The notes: generated by a model from the letters alone, not told the origin. Positions 8,073 through 15,685 are shown, counted from the first letter of the stretch. The stretch: 43,121 nucleotides of DNA from Candidatus Doudnabacteria bacterium (GCA_903908535.1 CAIVSE010000029.1:1-43121); one strand, 5' to 3'. Numbers and translations: made by a program.

Positions 8073-8933
8073 ATGGCTTGGATAGGTAAACAAAAATTCT
8101 TTAATAGATATTTGCCGTTTGCCTTGAGCGTGATTTTGCTTGTCTCCGCCGCGCTCGTCTATCAATTTTTTATTCAATCGCCGCAGGTGGCCGAGGCGGC
8201 CCCGGCGTTGGTTTCCGGCCAGTCGGCGAGTTGTTCAACCGGAACCGGTTCTTGTACAATTCCTTACCCTTCGCCAAACGTGGCGCATAATTTTTTGGTG
8301 GCCGAATGTGAAGGCATAGGCGGAAGTACATGCAGTCTTACGGATACCGCGGGTAATTCTTGGATTTTAGCTAATCAGGGGGATAATTCCCTAAATTCGC
8401 ATATTTCGATTTTGTATGTTAACGACGCCAAAGGCGGCGCCAATACGGTTACTTGTAATATCAGCAGTAGCGGCGGCTGGCAAACATGTGCTGTAGCGGA
8501 ATTTTCAGGAATTTCCAATGTTTCGCCGCTGGATCAAACTGCTTCGGGCGCAAACAGCTCTACTGTGAATTGGAACGTCACGGCCGGGGGTGCCACCGCA
8601 CAGGCCAGCGAATTAATTATAGGCGCGGGGGGTACTGCAAGTACGGATAATGCTGGTGCTGTATTTAGCGCCGGAAGTAATTTTTTTATTGCCACCAATG
8701 ATAACCCTTGCAGTCAAAGTTGTGCATATCCAAGTCAGGGGACAAGTTATCTTGAATATAGAGCTATTTCTTCACAAGGAACGTATTCGGCGCCGGCAGT
8801 AAATGCTCAAGCGGAAAGCGGTATGTCTTTAATTGCGACCTTTAAAGGCACTGCTGCCAAAACCGGCAACTTTGTCCAGCAAGGCGGCAAGTTTATTCAA
8901 AGAGGGGGAAAGGTAGTGGTTGGGGGTGTGTAA
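8073..8933 (+). CDS. Secreted beta-sandwich protein, hypothetical
   Basis: The 286-aa product has an N-terminal signal or anchor (LPFALSVILLVSAALVYQFF, followed by VAEAAPA). The rest is a Ser/Thr/Gly/Asn-rich beta-protein with scattered Cys (CSTGTGSCTIPY, CSQSCAYP) that resembles the region after the signal peptide in the upstream protein; both also begin with KQKFF, and their 5' ends share the word AAACAAAAATTCTTTA. Probably surface exposed or released. The tail is Gly/Val-rich (GGKFIQRGGKVVVGGV). The stop codon TAA (8931-8933) is the last triplet before the IS3 element, so the natural C terminus could have been altered by the insertion or an associated deletion. Confidence 0.6.
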   Translation: MAWIGKQKFFNRYLPFALSVILLVSAALVYQFFIQSPQVAEAAPALVSGQSASCSTGTGSCTIPYPSPNVAHNFLVAECEGIGGSTCSLTDTAGNSWILANQGDNSLNSHISILYVNDAKGGANTVTCNISSSGGWQTCAVAEFSGISNVSPLDQTASGANSSTVNWNVTAGGATAQASELIIGAGGTASTDNAGAVFSAGSNFFIATNDNPCSQSCAYPSQGTSYLEYRAISSQGTYSAPAVNAQAESGMSLIATFKGTAAKTGNFVQQGGKFIQRGGKVVVGGV

Positions 8934-8984
8934 GGTACCCATTTCTTTAGACACCGCCTCTTAGGATATTTAAGGTTAATTTAA

Positions 8985-9791
8985 TTATATATGATTCCGC
9001 TGCTGGTCGGCAAATGCTGACGGCGGCATTTTTAATGATGTGTGGATTCTTGTATGGTTATAGCTGTGGATGAGTAGGTAAATTTCGGCTGTTAATTCCC
9101 CTAAGGTTTTAAATCTTCCCGGATCTCCCAGATCAACTTTAAACTGGGAGTAAAAGGATTCTTGGTAGCCGTTCTCCCATGGTGATGATTTATGGCTCAT
9201 GGAAACGGTAATACCAGCTTGCTCAGCCAAGCGGCAGTAGAGCGAGGCTTTGTATTCCGTGCCTTGGTCGGAGTGGAGATAGTTTGCGGCTGAATGTTTT
9301 TCCAGTGCGTCAATTAGAGCCAGTAAAACCAGTTGGGTATTATGGGCGGTCCAGACTGACCAGCCTACGACCTCTCTGGTGAACAAATCCATGATCGTAG
9401 CCAGGTAAATGAATCTGCCTAAAAATGGAATGTAGGTAAAATCGCTGACCCAGACAATTCCTTCATGCTCAGGGAAGGGTATCAGCAGCAACCAATTTTG
9501 GTAGGGAGCGATAATTTGTCCTAAATCCCTGGCTTTCTTGGGCTTTTTACCTCTTCGACGATAGGGCTGAATGCCAAACAGCTTCATTACTCTCTTGGCA
9601 CGGTTCTTGCCTATGCCGAGGGCTGGGCCGATTCGTTTGTGACCATAGCTGGGATGCTCATGGAGCTTTTGTTCAATGCGGATTTTAAGCAGCCAGTCTT
9701 TTTGTGGTAAGCTCGGTTCGTAATACAGGCTAGCCCGGGATATGCCTAAACTTTTGGCCAGTTCTGTCTTAGTTGGATTTTCAAGGTGCAT
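8985..9791 (-). CDS. IS3 family transposase OrfB (DDE integrase core)
   Basis: This 268-aa protein has the OrfB layout: an N-terminal HTH_21-type region (HPSYGHKRIG, about 49-58), then the rve integrase fold. The catalytic triad is visible as WVSDFTYIP (first Asp), HSDQGTEY (second Asp) and ENGYQESF (Glu). It catalyses strand transfer of the element. The reading frame stays open upstream of the ATG through a stretch encoding REKRSLVREISAL, back into the A6 run at the end of orfA, which suggests that the full protein is made by frameshifting. Relative to orfA this frame is +1, not the -1 usual for IS3 elements. All core motifs are intact. Confidence 0.9.
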   Translation of the reverse strand: MHLENPTKTELAKSLGISRASLYYEPSLPQKDWLLKIRIEQKLHEHPSYGHKRIGPALGIGKNRAKRVMKLFGIQPYRRRGKKPKKARDLGQIIAPYQNWLLLIPFPEHEGIVWVSDFTYIPFLGRFIYLATIMDLFTREVVGWSVWTAHNTQLVLLALIDALEKHSAANYLHSDQGTEYKASLYCRLAEQAGITVSMSHKSSPWENGYQESFYSQFKVDLGDPGRFKTLGELTAEIYLLIHSYNHTRIHTSLKMPPSAFADQQRNHI

Positions 9792-9807
9792 AAGGGCGGA
9801 TATCTCT

Positions 9808-10074
9808 CTAACTAAGCTCCTTTTTTCCCGCCAATGACAGTTTGACTGTCAGCCGGCCGATTATTTCATGGAGGGTTTGGTTTTCCCGCTTTAACCTTGA
9901 GACTTCAATCACCGAGGGTGGGGCGGTCACTCCTTTGGCTATCCAACCATATATGGTCTTGTCGGACAGGCCATGTTCGGCCGCTGCTTGTGGCACGCTG
10001 ACACCTTCTTCCTTAATGCGTTTTAAAATTTGCTGCTTAACTTCCTTAGATACTAAATGTTTGCCTTTGGGCAT
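9808..10074 (-). CDS. IS3 family OrfA (helix-turn-helix)
   Basis: This 88-aa protein has an HTH (about residues 10-50: KQQILKRIKEEGVSVPQAAAEHGLSD, split here around the turn at VSVPQAA) followed by a leucine-zipper-like segment (SRLKRENQTLHEIIGRLTV in short, about 63-80), as in OrfA proteins that bind the element ends. It ends in GKKELS just after a GGGAAAAAAGG run. The heptamer A-AAA-AAG is in frame, but the -1 frame stops after two codons, so slippage there would not join orfA to orfB. Confidence 0.85.
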   Translation of the reverse strand: MPKGKHLVSKEVKQQILKRIKEEGVSVPQAAAEHGLSDKTIYGWIAKGVTAPPSVIEVSRLKRENQTLHEIIGRLTVKLSLAGKKELS

Positions 10075-10106
10075 AGTTAGAAATTCCTTTCTAACCTTAT
10101 TATACC

Positions 10107-10247
10107 TCAGAGTAAGTGTCTAAGATTTCGGGTACCTGCCAAAGACCACCTGCGATTGGTCAGCAAGAGCGTGGATAGAAAATATTCAATTACATCTTGT
10201 GTTTTAGAAACGCCTTTCAGTTTTTTGTAGAATTCAAAATTTTGCAT
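10107..10247 (-). pseudogene. N-terminal remnant of a DpnII/MboI-like restriction endonuclease
   Basis: Starting at ATG 10247, five bases after the methyltransferase stop codon, 37 codons read MQNFEFYKKLKGVSK...FLSTLLLTNRRWSLA. This resembles the amino end of DpnII-type endonucleases (a short helix, then LT-x-TNR-xW; recalled family knowledge, not searched). At 10137 the frame runs into the IS3 end and stops inside it at 10107. The rest of the gene is missing on the far side of the IS, where a different gene lies in the opposite orientation. The fragment cannot be active. Confidence 0.6.
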
Positions 10248-10252
10248 TGGTT

Positions 10253-11203
10253 TTAAAATAATTCTTTTTGGGTTATTTGAATTTTATTAATAATTTTAAA
10301 TTCGCTGCCAAGGCGGGGTTTGGCGGTTGGGCTGGGATTTTTAATATCCATAATTTTGTCCATTTCCTGCTTGCGTTTAATGGATAGTTTTAAGTATTTT
10401 TCTTCTAAATCTATTCCAATAAACTTACGGTTAAAAACACTGGCCACAATGCCGGTGGTGGAACTGCCGGTGAACGGATCTAACACAACATCACCCTCAT
10501 TGGTGCTGGCTAAAACTATCCGCTTTAGCAAGTCTATGGGTTTTTGCGTGGGGTGTTTGCCAAACTTTTTTTCAGCCGGTTTGGGTGTACCCATGGACCA
10601 GACGGAACGCATTTGCAAATTCGGTTTCTTTAAAGGGTCTTCCGGCCAGTTGCCGTTTTTCATTAAGTCATAATTAAAAGTATGCTTGGCCTTTTTATCT
10701 TTGCGCGCCCAAATTAAGGTTTCGTGGCTGGCCGTAAAAAAGCGGCAGCTTAGGTTAGGGGAGGCATTGGGCTTAAACCACGAGACATCATTTAAAATAT
10801 GGTAGCCTAAAGATTGCAAAGCATGGCCGCATTGGTAAATGGAATGATAAGTGCCGCTAACCCACAGCGTGCCGTTGGGTTTTAAAACTCTTTGGCAGGC
10901 CTTAAGCCAGTTAAAATGAAAATCATAGTCGTCCTCAAAACCTTTGCTTTTATCCCAGTCGCCTTTGTTAACACTAACCATTCTACCGGCATGAACGCTA
11001 AAGCCGCCGTTAGATAGGTTGTAGGGCGGATCTGCAAATATCATGTCCACGGAATTTTCGGGGAGTTGCTTAAGCAAATTTAAACAGTCGGCTTGGTATA
11101 AAGCAAAGTCGTTTTGAATATAATAGGGTTTTTCCTGTACCCCGGTAAGAATTTTAACGGAAGTTTCCATGGGCTTCTTTTTAGTTTTAGTATCTCTTTT
11201 CAT
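10253..11203 (-). CDS. Adenine-specific DNA methyltransferase, beta class (DpnA/DpnII-like)
   Basis: This 316-aa enzyme would transfer a methyl group from SAM to adenine N6. The motif order is that of beta-class enzymes: catalytic motif IV FADPPYNLS (DPPY at 58-61) comes first, then a variable target-recognition part, then the SAM-binding motif I VLDPFTGSSTTG (241-251). The central segment (SHETLIWARKD, KHPTQKPIDLLKRIV) is typical of DpnA-type, GATC-related methylases; the GATC target is inferred. A -35 TTGACA lies upstream, with TATACT or TACTAT as -10, and the start codon follows closely, so either Met1 or Met12 could be used. Its partner endonuclease is reduced to a stub, leaving an orphan methylase. 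Confidence 0.85.
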   Translation of the reverse strand: MKRDTKTKKKPMETSVKILTGVQEKPYYIQNDFALYQADCLNLLKQLPENSVDMIFADPPYNLSNGGFSVHAGRMVSVNKGDWDKSKGFEDDYDFHFNWLKACQRVLKPNGTLWVSGTYHSIYQCGHALQSLGYHILNDVSWFKPNASPNLSCRFFTASHETLIWARKDKKAKHTFNYDLMKNGNWPEDPLKKPNLQMRSVWSMGTPKPAEKKFGKHPTQKPIDLLKRIVLASTNEGDVVLDPFTGSSTTGIVASVFNRKFIGIDLEEKYLKLSIKRKQEMDKIMDIKNPSPTAKPRLGSEFKIINKIQITQKELF

Positions 11204-11374
11204 ATAGTATACAATCGTTCACCGTCTGTCAATATCTTATTTAACAGGCGTTCTATTTGCTTAATTATAGCATATTACGGGCCTATATTATATGATTTAC
11301 CTACAAGCCCTTACTTACAAACTTGAGTTATCCACTTTACAAGAATTATACAAATTTGGAATTAAATAAGACAA

Positions 11375-11550
11375 AAACCACCCAACAGGGTGGTTTAACC
11401 TTTATGTGGTGGCGCCGCAACTTCGTTGCGGCATCCTACCAAAATTAGAAACCTCACAAAGTTTCGGTTTCATTTTGGTGGACAAGACGGGTAATTCGTC
11501 AAACCCCCTGTTTGATTACCTTTCCCGATTTTGGAGGTTTTATAATTCAA
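11375..11550 (-). ncRNA. Candidate structured small RNA with its own terminator
   Basis: No gene is seen in 11204-11738. Read on the minus strand, 11550-11375 folds into consecutive hairpins: GGTAAT/ATTACC with an inner CAAAC/GTTTG; CCAAAAT-AAACC paired with GGTTT-ATTTTGG (about 11438-11487); GCCGCAAC/GTTGCGGC (about 11413-11431); and finally AAACCACCC/GGGTGGTTT (11396-11375) followed by TTTT, a good intrinsic terminator. No promoter was assigned with confidence. It matches no RNA family I recognise. It might also be the left boundary of the accessory element. Confidence 0.4.
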
Positions 11551-11741
11551 GCCCCGTTTTGCAGGAACTGCTTGTAAATGCTAATTAAGGTATTGGTCAG
11601 ATACTCACAAGTGTAGAGTTAAATCAAAAGGGATGAGCAATGCTAGTAACAGCATTAGAACACCATGGAAATTTGATTGGTTTCACGATATTAGCGGTTT
11701 TACAAGTCCATTTCCGCTAATAAGCACTTGTAATAAGTTTG

Positions 11742-11750
11742 TGCTATAAT
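11742..11750 (+). promoter_or_regulatory. Extended -10 promoter of the trypsin-like protease gene
   Basis: TGC-TATAAT (11742-11750), 12 nt before the ATG at 11763. Just upstream are inverted repeats ATTAGCGG/CCGCTAAT and TACAAGT/ACTTGTA (about 11690-11732), which could be operator-like or alternative RNA stems. Confidence 0.5.
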
Positions 11751-11762
11751 TTAAATATACTT

Positions 11763-12452
11763 ATGGATTATACCGATATTGTTAAGAAAATTAAACCCAG
11801 CATTGCTTTCATTTTAACTTTTGACGCAGATAATAAGCGGGATAGTACCGGTAGTGGTTTTGTGTTTGGAGAAAAAGGCATATTAGTTACGTGTAACCAT
11901 GTCGTAAAAGATGCTAGCTCAATCTTAATAAAATTCCCTGGCTCAGAGCACATATCAGCAAAAGTTGCTGTTCGTGATGAGGAGCACGACTTAGCATTGC
12001 TTAAATTTGATGATAATAAAAGGGAGCCATTACTATTAGGTGAGTTAAATCAAATTGCTGAAGGTATGGGCGTAATTTTTTCTGGTTACCCTTTAGGTAT
12101 TGAAGATTTAACTACGCACCAAGGAATACTTTCTGCAATAGCTAAAGACCCTACGGGGGTTACTACTTACCTTATTGATGGCACAGTAAATTCTGGCAAT
12201 AGTGGCTGCCCTTTAATGGATACAAATGGCAGTGTCATAGGCGTAGTTAATGCGAAAAGGAGACAACATAACGTGTTATTGGAAAAGGTTGAAAACATGA
12301 CTAATGGAGCTATATCGCTCCATGGTGTGGATTTGGTTAGAATTTACCAAGCTTTAATAAATAATGTACAATTGGGAATAGGTTATGCCGTGCCGGCTTC
12401 CTATATACCCGAACATAAAGGGGCAGAAGAAAATTTAAACGAACAAAAATAA
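11763..12452 (+). CDS. Trypsin-like (HtrA-type) serine protease, cytosolic, no PDZ domain
   Basis: The 229-aa product has a full chymotrypsin-fold triad: His46 (TCNHVVKDA), Asp76 (EHDLALLK) and Ser147 (SGNSGCPL). It has no signal peptide or TM segment and no PDZ domain after the protease, so unlike DegP it should act in the cytoplasm. The start chosen is ATG at 11763; an upstream GTG at 11739 lies before the -10 box and cannot be used from that promoter. The gene after it starts 1 nt past its stop, and the pair ends at a clear terminator, so they form a two-gene unit. Small cytosolic trypsin-like proteases in mobile regions are often part of stress or defence modules; that is only a possibility here. 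Confidence 0.8.
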   Translation: MDYTDIVKKIKPSIAFILTFDADNKRDSTGSGFVFGEKGILVTCNHVVKDASSILIKFPGSEHISAKVAVRDEEHDLALLKFDDNKREPLLLGELNQIAEGMGVIFSGYPLGIEDLTTHQGILSAIAKDPTGVTTYLIDGTVNSGNSGCPLMDTNGSVIGVVNAKRRQHNVLLEKVENMTNGAISLHGVDLVRIYQALINNVQLGIGYAVPASYIPEHKGAEENLNEQK

Positions 12453-12453
12453 T

Positions 12454-12759
12454 ATGGAATCAGTTTTTCTTTCTACAGGTCAATATTTAGGTTTTATAAA
12501 TAACGGTTACCTTTTTTCTAGGGACGGTAAGTATCTTGGTTGGATTGAAAGCAGTTTCGTCTGGGATGTTAATGGTAACTTTAGAGGTGTACTGCAGATT
12601 ATAGAAAATCGTAAATATATTATTCTAAATACTTTAACAATACAGCCCATACCTAGGGTGCCCCGTACATCCCCAGTCAATCCTGTCTTACCAAACCCTC
12701 CACCAAATGCTCCCCAAATACAGTTACCGGTTGGTTATAAAGATGGTTTTTCAATTTAA
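12454..12759 (+). CDS. Small beta-repeat protein with Pro-rich tail, hypothetical
   Basis: 101 aa. The first 60 residues are built of short repeated hairpins of the form G-x-Y-L-G-x-I / D-G-K-Y-L-G-W-I / VNGNFRGVL, like the small beta-flower domains found next to bacterial toxins and proteases. The remainder is a proline-rich linker (PIPRVPRTSP, LPNPPPNAPQ). There is no signal peptide. It starts 1 nt after the protease gene, which implies co-expression and perhaps a role as its partner, inhibitor or substrate. The function is unknown. Confidence 0.6.
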   Translation: MESVFLSTGQYLGFINNGYLFSRDGKYLGWIESSFVWDVNGNFRGVLQIIENRKYIILNTLTIQPIPRVPRTSPVNPVLPNPPPNAPQIQLPVGYKDGFSI

Positions 12760-12763
12760 ATTT

Positions 12764-12789
12764 ACCCGTCTGTCAAAGGCGGGTTTTTT
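12764..12789 (+). terminator. Rho-independent terminator after the protease operon
   Basis: ACCCG...CGGGT stem followed by TTTTTTG, 5 bp after the stop codon of the beta-repeat gene. Confidence 0.65.
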
Positions 12790-12810
12790 GCTTAGTGTTT
12801 CTTAGCGATT

Positions 12811-13317
12811 ATGCCCATCTACAAACATAGGAACAAAGCCATATTAAACAGGCTGGAGACAATAGATATTACCGAATACATTGGGAAATTTATAATGCTT
12901 CACCGTAAAGACGGCTGGTGCCTGCCGCCGGCTTTTGGCTCTTTTCAACAGGCGGAAGAGCTTAAAATACTCCTTAACGAGCCAGAAAATACCACCTATA
13001 AGTCCGTACGTGGTTTGGATGGGTTTTATTATTGGGATAAACAGTTGGTTGACTTTGTGCCATCTAACTTAGGCGACGGGCGGGGATACCTGTTTTATTT
13101 TATCTGTAACTGCTGTGGCGGCCGTGTTAAATACTTATACCAATACAGCTATTGCGATTCGCCTCTGTGCCGCACCTGCTGCCATTTAAGCTATAAAACT
13201 CCGTCCCGCAGGGAAAGAAACTTGTCCCGCCTATTTCGTAAACCTCTTATATCAAGTGAATCACGGTATGCCATTGCCCAGTATGCGGGGATTACAGCGG
13301 CAGATTTACCCAGTTAG
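12811..13317 (+). CDS. Hypothetical protein with C-terminal zinc ribbon
   Basis: 168 aa. The C-terminal third has a four-Cys ribbon: ICNCCGGRVKYLY (about 98-110) paired with SPLCRTCCHLSYKT (about 117-130). This C-x2-C...C-x2-C pattern followed by LSY is common in small proteins encoded on phages and integrated elements, where it probably binds zinc and perhaps nucleic acid. The N-terminal half has no recognisable domain. It converges on, and overlaps by 4 nt, the minus-strand gene that ends at 13314. No function can be assigned. Confidence 0.55.
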   Translation: MPIYKHRNKAILNRLETIDITEYIGKFIMLHRKDGWCLPPAFGSFQQAEELKILLNEPENTTYKSVRGLDGFYYWDKQLVDFVPSNLGDGRGYLFYFICNCCGGRVKYLYQYSYCDSPLCRTCCHLSYKTPSRRERNLSRLFRKPLISSESRYAIAQYAGITAADLPS

Positions 13318-13652
13318 AGCAGGAGTAAAATAATAACCACGACCACAATAATAAACAGTACCCAAAAGGCTTTATTATTGCTTTTAGGGTACTTTAAGGA
13401 GTTGGCCTCGGTTTGAGTTAGTTCGCCTTTGGCAGCTTTTTGGTCTAGTAAGTGATTAACAATTTGCTTTTGTTCCTGTTCAGTTTTTAGTTCCGAATAT
13501 GTAGCAACGGCACCCAGCACCACCAAAGCCCCAAGTAGCCCGTTGCTTTTCTTGGCCTGCTTTTGCTGTAACCGTAAAGACTGGGCGGCAAGATTGTTTT
13601 GCTGCGCTAACAGGGCATTTTGGGTTTTGAGCTGCTGGTTAAAATCGGACAT
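13314..13652 (-). CDS. Hypothetical tail-anchored membrane protein
   Basis: 112 aa. The N-terminal part is rich in Gln, Asn and Leu (QQLKTQNALLAQQNNLAAQS) and probably forms a coiled coil. A weak hydrophobic segment lies near 35-50 (LLGALVVLGAVATY). The protein ends in a strong membrane helix (AFWVLFIIVVVVIILLLL), which would make it tail-anchored. It is the last gene of a minus-strand run of five (15685 down to 13314) coding for two lipoproteins, a membrane-anchored protein and two small proteins. Function unknown. Confidence 0.55.
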   Translation of the reverse strand: MSDFNQQLKTQNALLAQQNNLAAQSLRLQQKQAKKSNGLLGALVVLGAVATYSELKTEQEQKQIVNHLLDQKAAKGELTQTEANSLKYPKSNNKAFWVLFIIVVVVIILLLL

Positions 13653-13657
13653 AAAGT

Positions 13658-13993
13658 TTAAAGATTATTTCTTGCTTGGTAAATTTCCCAGGCATAATCA
13701 AACGGCAGTAGGGAACACAGATAATTTCCGTCCTTTTTCTTGGGAGTAAATTCGTCAACAATATCAAGGATAATTGACTCTTCCTCTTCCGTAAGTTCCC
13801 TTTCAATAATCACAGCCAAGTCGCTAAAACGTTGGTCAATAACCGCAATGTTATTTTCAACCCGTAAATCTTCATCCGTGGCGGGTTGGTTTTTTATAAC
13901 CTTACGCTCTTCCATGACCACCCAGAATACATCCTCTAGGGTCATTTTCGGAAGCATGTTATCGTAGGCAAATTTTTGTGATTTTTTCTTCAT
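13658..13993 (-). CDS. Hypothetical acidic soluble protein
   Basis: 111 aa, rich in Glu and Asp (ELTEEEESIILDIVDEF, about 66-82), predicted helical, with no signal peptide or TM segment. The ATG overlaps the stop codon of the upstream gene (13990-13993), which suggests translational coupling. No family recognised. Confidence 0.55.
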   Translation of the reverse strand: MKKKSQKFAYDNMLPKMTLEDVFWVVMEERKVIKNQPATDEDLRVENNIAVIDQRFSDLAVIIERELTEEEESIILDIVDEFTPKKKDGNYLCSLLPFDYAWEIYQARNNL

Positions 13994-14376
13994 TGAGAAA
14001 CATTATTTGGAGATTGGCTAAATTCGCCCATTGTGGTGTCGCCCGTATCCGATGAAGTTGTGGCATTTCCCGAATCATTGTTTGCAATATTTGCAAGCGT
14101 TGTTGTGCAGTTATGCTGTACTAATTGGTTGTACCTGATTGTAAGAAAATCGTTTAGTTTCATTGATGGGTAATTGTCCGCATAAAACTTTATAAAGCGG
14201 TAAAGGTAGGCATTATATGCGTCCGAGTTTTGGTTTTCGGGGCAAACAAATTCTTTATTAAGCACTATTTTTTGGTACTGCACGTAAAGGGGATGGTGAT
14301 AAAAATACAAAACTCCGGCGCATAAAACGCAGATTACCAAAATACTAACCGCTATATGTTTTTGACTTTTCCGCAT
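13990..14376 (-). CDS. Hypothetical membrane-anchored protein
   Basis: 128 aa with one N-terminal TM segment (about 8-27, IAVSILVICVLCAGVLYFY) and an outer domain with two Cys (CPENQN, QHNC) that could form a disulfide. The C-terminal 30 residues are Ser/Thr/Asn/Gly-rich and probably disordered. It lies 5 nt after the large lipoprotein gene in the same operon. No family recognised. Confidence 0.5.
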   Translation of the reverse strand: MRKSQKHIAVSILVICVLCAGVLYFYHHPLYVQYQKIVLNKEFVCPENQNSDAYNAYLYRFIKFYADNYPSMKLNDFLTIRYNQLVQHNCTTTLANIANNDSGNATTSSDTGDTTMGEFSQSPNNVSQ

Positions 14377-14381
14377 AAAAT

Positions 14382-15347
14382 TTAAGGGGTTATGCCGTTT
14401 TCACATTCAAGCTGCACAGATTGTATTTGTTGGTTTATAGCTGTTATTTGAGAGTTTGCGGCCGTAAGTAGGGCTTGTTGTATAGCCTCGTTCATTGCTG
14501 CACCGTGTGCCCCATCAGAATCATATGCTTGCTGGGCATAATTCATTTTGATTTGGAAAATTTGCTCGTTTAAGTTATCCATATTATTTTCGCACGTGAT
14601 AGATAAAGTTGTAACTGGCTTGATAAAATCGGCCAAAATAGCATCCTCATATTGGCTTACATATAATCCTTGGTTTGAGTATAAAGCGCATTCCTCTCCC
14701 TCAGCTCCAAATGCGGCTGATGAGCCAGAACAAGTGTTAACTAAATATGCGTTTATACTGCTTGCCTGTGCTTGTAGGGGCTGGATTTCTGCTTGGACTG
14801 CCTGATATTGGGTTTGGTACATTGCCGTTTCTGCCTGTGCTGCGGATTGTGCCGCTTGCTGGGAAGCCTGTTGTTGGGCTGCTTGCTGTGCCTCTTGCGC
14901 TGCCTGCGCCGCTTGTTGCTCTGCGGCTAAATTTGATGCCTGCTGTGCTGGAGAAGTGGGGGAACAATTGCCTTGCCCGTCGCTGTACCATCCGGCAGGT
15001 AATTTGCCGCCGGAAATGTTGTTGCAAACAATTGCAGGCTGTTGTATTTGTGTGGGCGTTGGTTGGGCTATGACAGGATTTTGGGCAATAACTGGTGATG
15101 GAGTTACTTGTTGTGCCTTTGTTTGGCCAACATTTACCTTAACGTTAGATGGGGTTGTTGTCGTTGGTATTGGTGTTGTAGAAGCGATACTTGCCGGTAA
15201 AAAATTTGCCAAATCTGGGCTTGTAATTACCTGCATTGTTGAACTAGAATTTGCAGTTAACGCCGAACTATTCGGTTGGCTGACGGCAGTTTTATCGCAG
15301 CCAGCAGCAAAAAGTAAAAGACTAAAAATAATAACGACTTTTTTCAT
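14382..15347 (-). CDS. Lipoprotein with Gln/Ala-rich coiled coil
   Basis: 321 aa. A lipoprotein signal ends in LFAAGC (Cys17), so it should be lipidated and held on the outer face of the membrane. A Thr/Pro/Ser-rich linker (about 20-110) leads to NNISGGKLPAGWYSDGQGNC and then a long Ala/Gln coiled coil (about 135-195, made of QQAAQ-type repeats). The C-terminal part is also helical with several Cys (NTCSGSSAAFG, GEECALYSN, SITCENN). This build suggests a surface stalk or adhesin-like role. It is the second gene of the leader-controlled operon. Confidence 0.6.
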   Translation of the reverse strand: MKKVVIIFSLLLFAAGCDKTAVSQPNSSALTANSSSTMQVITSPDLANFLPASIASTTPIPTTTTPSNVKVNVGQTKAQQVTPSPVIAQNPVIAQPTPTQIQQPAIVCNNISGGKLPAGWYSDGQGNCSPTSPAQQASNLAAEQQAAQAAQEAQQAAQQQASQQAAQSAAQAETAMYQTQYQAVQAEIQPLQAQASSINAYLVNTCSGSSAAFGAEGEECALYSNQGLYVSQYEDAILADFIKPVTTLSITCENNMDNLNEQIFQIKMNYAQQAYDSDGAHGAAMNEAIQQALLTAANSQITAINQQIQSVQLECENGITP

Positions 15348-15355
15348 AAAATTAT

Positions 15356-15685
15356 TTATTGATTGCTTGAAGCTGGATATTGCTTAAAACAATTATCTTT
15401 ATCATTCTGTAATTTTGTTTCTAGCCAATTTCTAATATCGTCGGTAACCACGTACATTTTGGAATAAGAATTATAAGTAGCATTGGTATTCCATAGTGAT
15501 GAATAATTTGATTGGGCAATTGCTAGACAAGTAGCTAAAGCGTTCTGATTATTAAGTAAATTATTTGCAGTATCTAATTGTGATTGCAGTTTAGTATTTT
15601 CGTTTTGCAAGGGAGTTAAGTCTCCATAGTTGCACCCGTCTGCCATTAAAATAATTAACGGCAAAAGTAATAGAATTTTTTTCAT
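15356..15685 (-). CDS. Small lipoprotein, hypothetical
   Basis: 109 aa from ATG 15685. A lipoprotein signal ends in ILMADGC (Cys18). It is followed by a heptad-like stretch (LQNENTKLQSQLDTANNLL) and a Cys-containing C-terminal part. The frame is open further upstream, but the upstream part is the structured leader and codes for nothing signal-like, so the internal ATG is chosen. AGGTA lies 11 nt before it. It is the first gene of the operon; an intrinsic terminator hairpin lies about 30 nt upstream of the start codon. Confidence 0.6.
   Translation of the reverse strand: MKKILLLLPLIILMADGCNYGDLTPLQNENTKLQSQLDTANNLLNNQNALATCLAIAQSNYSSLWNTNATYNSYSKMYVVTDDIRNWLETKLQNDKDNCFKQYPASSNQ

Larger units (their letters stand above)
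8934..10136 (-). mobile_element. IS3-family insertion sequence
   Basis: About 1.2 kb with two consecutive minus-strand genes (orfA HTH, orfB DDE integrase). The ends carry imperfect inverted repeats: GGTACCC...TTAGACAC at 8934-8954 and its complement at 10116-10136 (15 of 21 positions match). Because GGTACC is itself a palindrome, the outermost bases could instead be a short target duplication (GTACC on both sides), which would put the true ends a few bases further in. The element separates the 8073 gene from a restriction-modification locus, and the flanking genes do not rejoin, so a deletion accompanied or followed the insertion. Confidence 0.85.

Noticed and set aside
9842-10074. Programmed -1 frameshift joining orfA and orfB at A-AAA-AAG
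   Set aside because: The heptamer is in frame, but the -1 frame reaches TAG after two codons; only the +1 frame leads into orfB.
8931-10140. Clear target-site duplication around the IS3 element
   Set aside because: Flanking triplets TAA and TGC differ; GTACC on both sides could be a duplication or part of the inverted repeat and cannot be told apart.
11400-11440. tRNA gene in the gap before the protease
   Set aside because: The GCCGCAAC/GTTGCGGC hairpin has a 3-nt loop and there is no T loop, D arm or anticodon arm.
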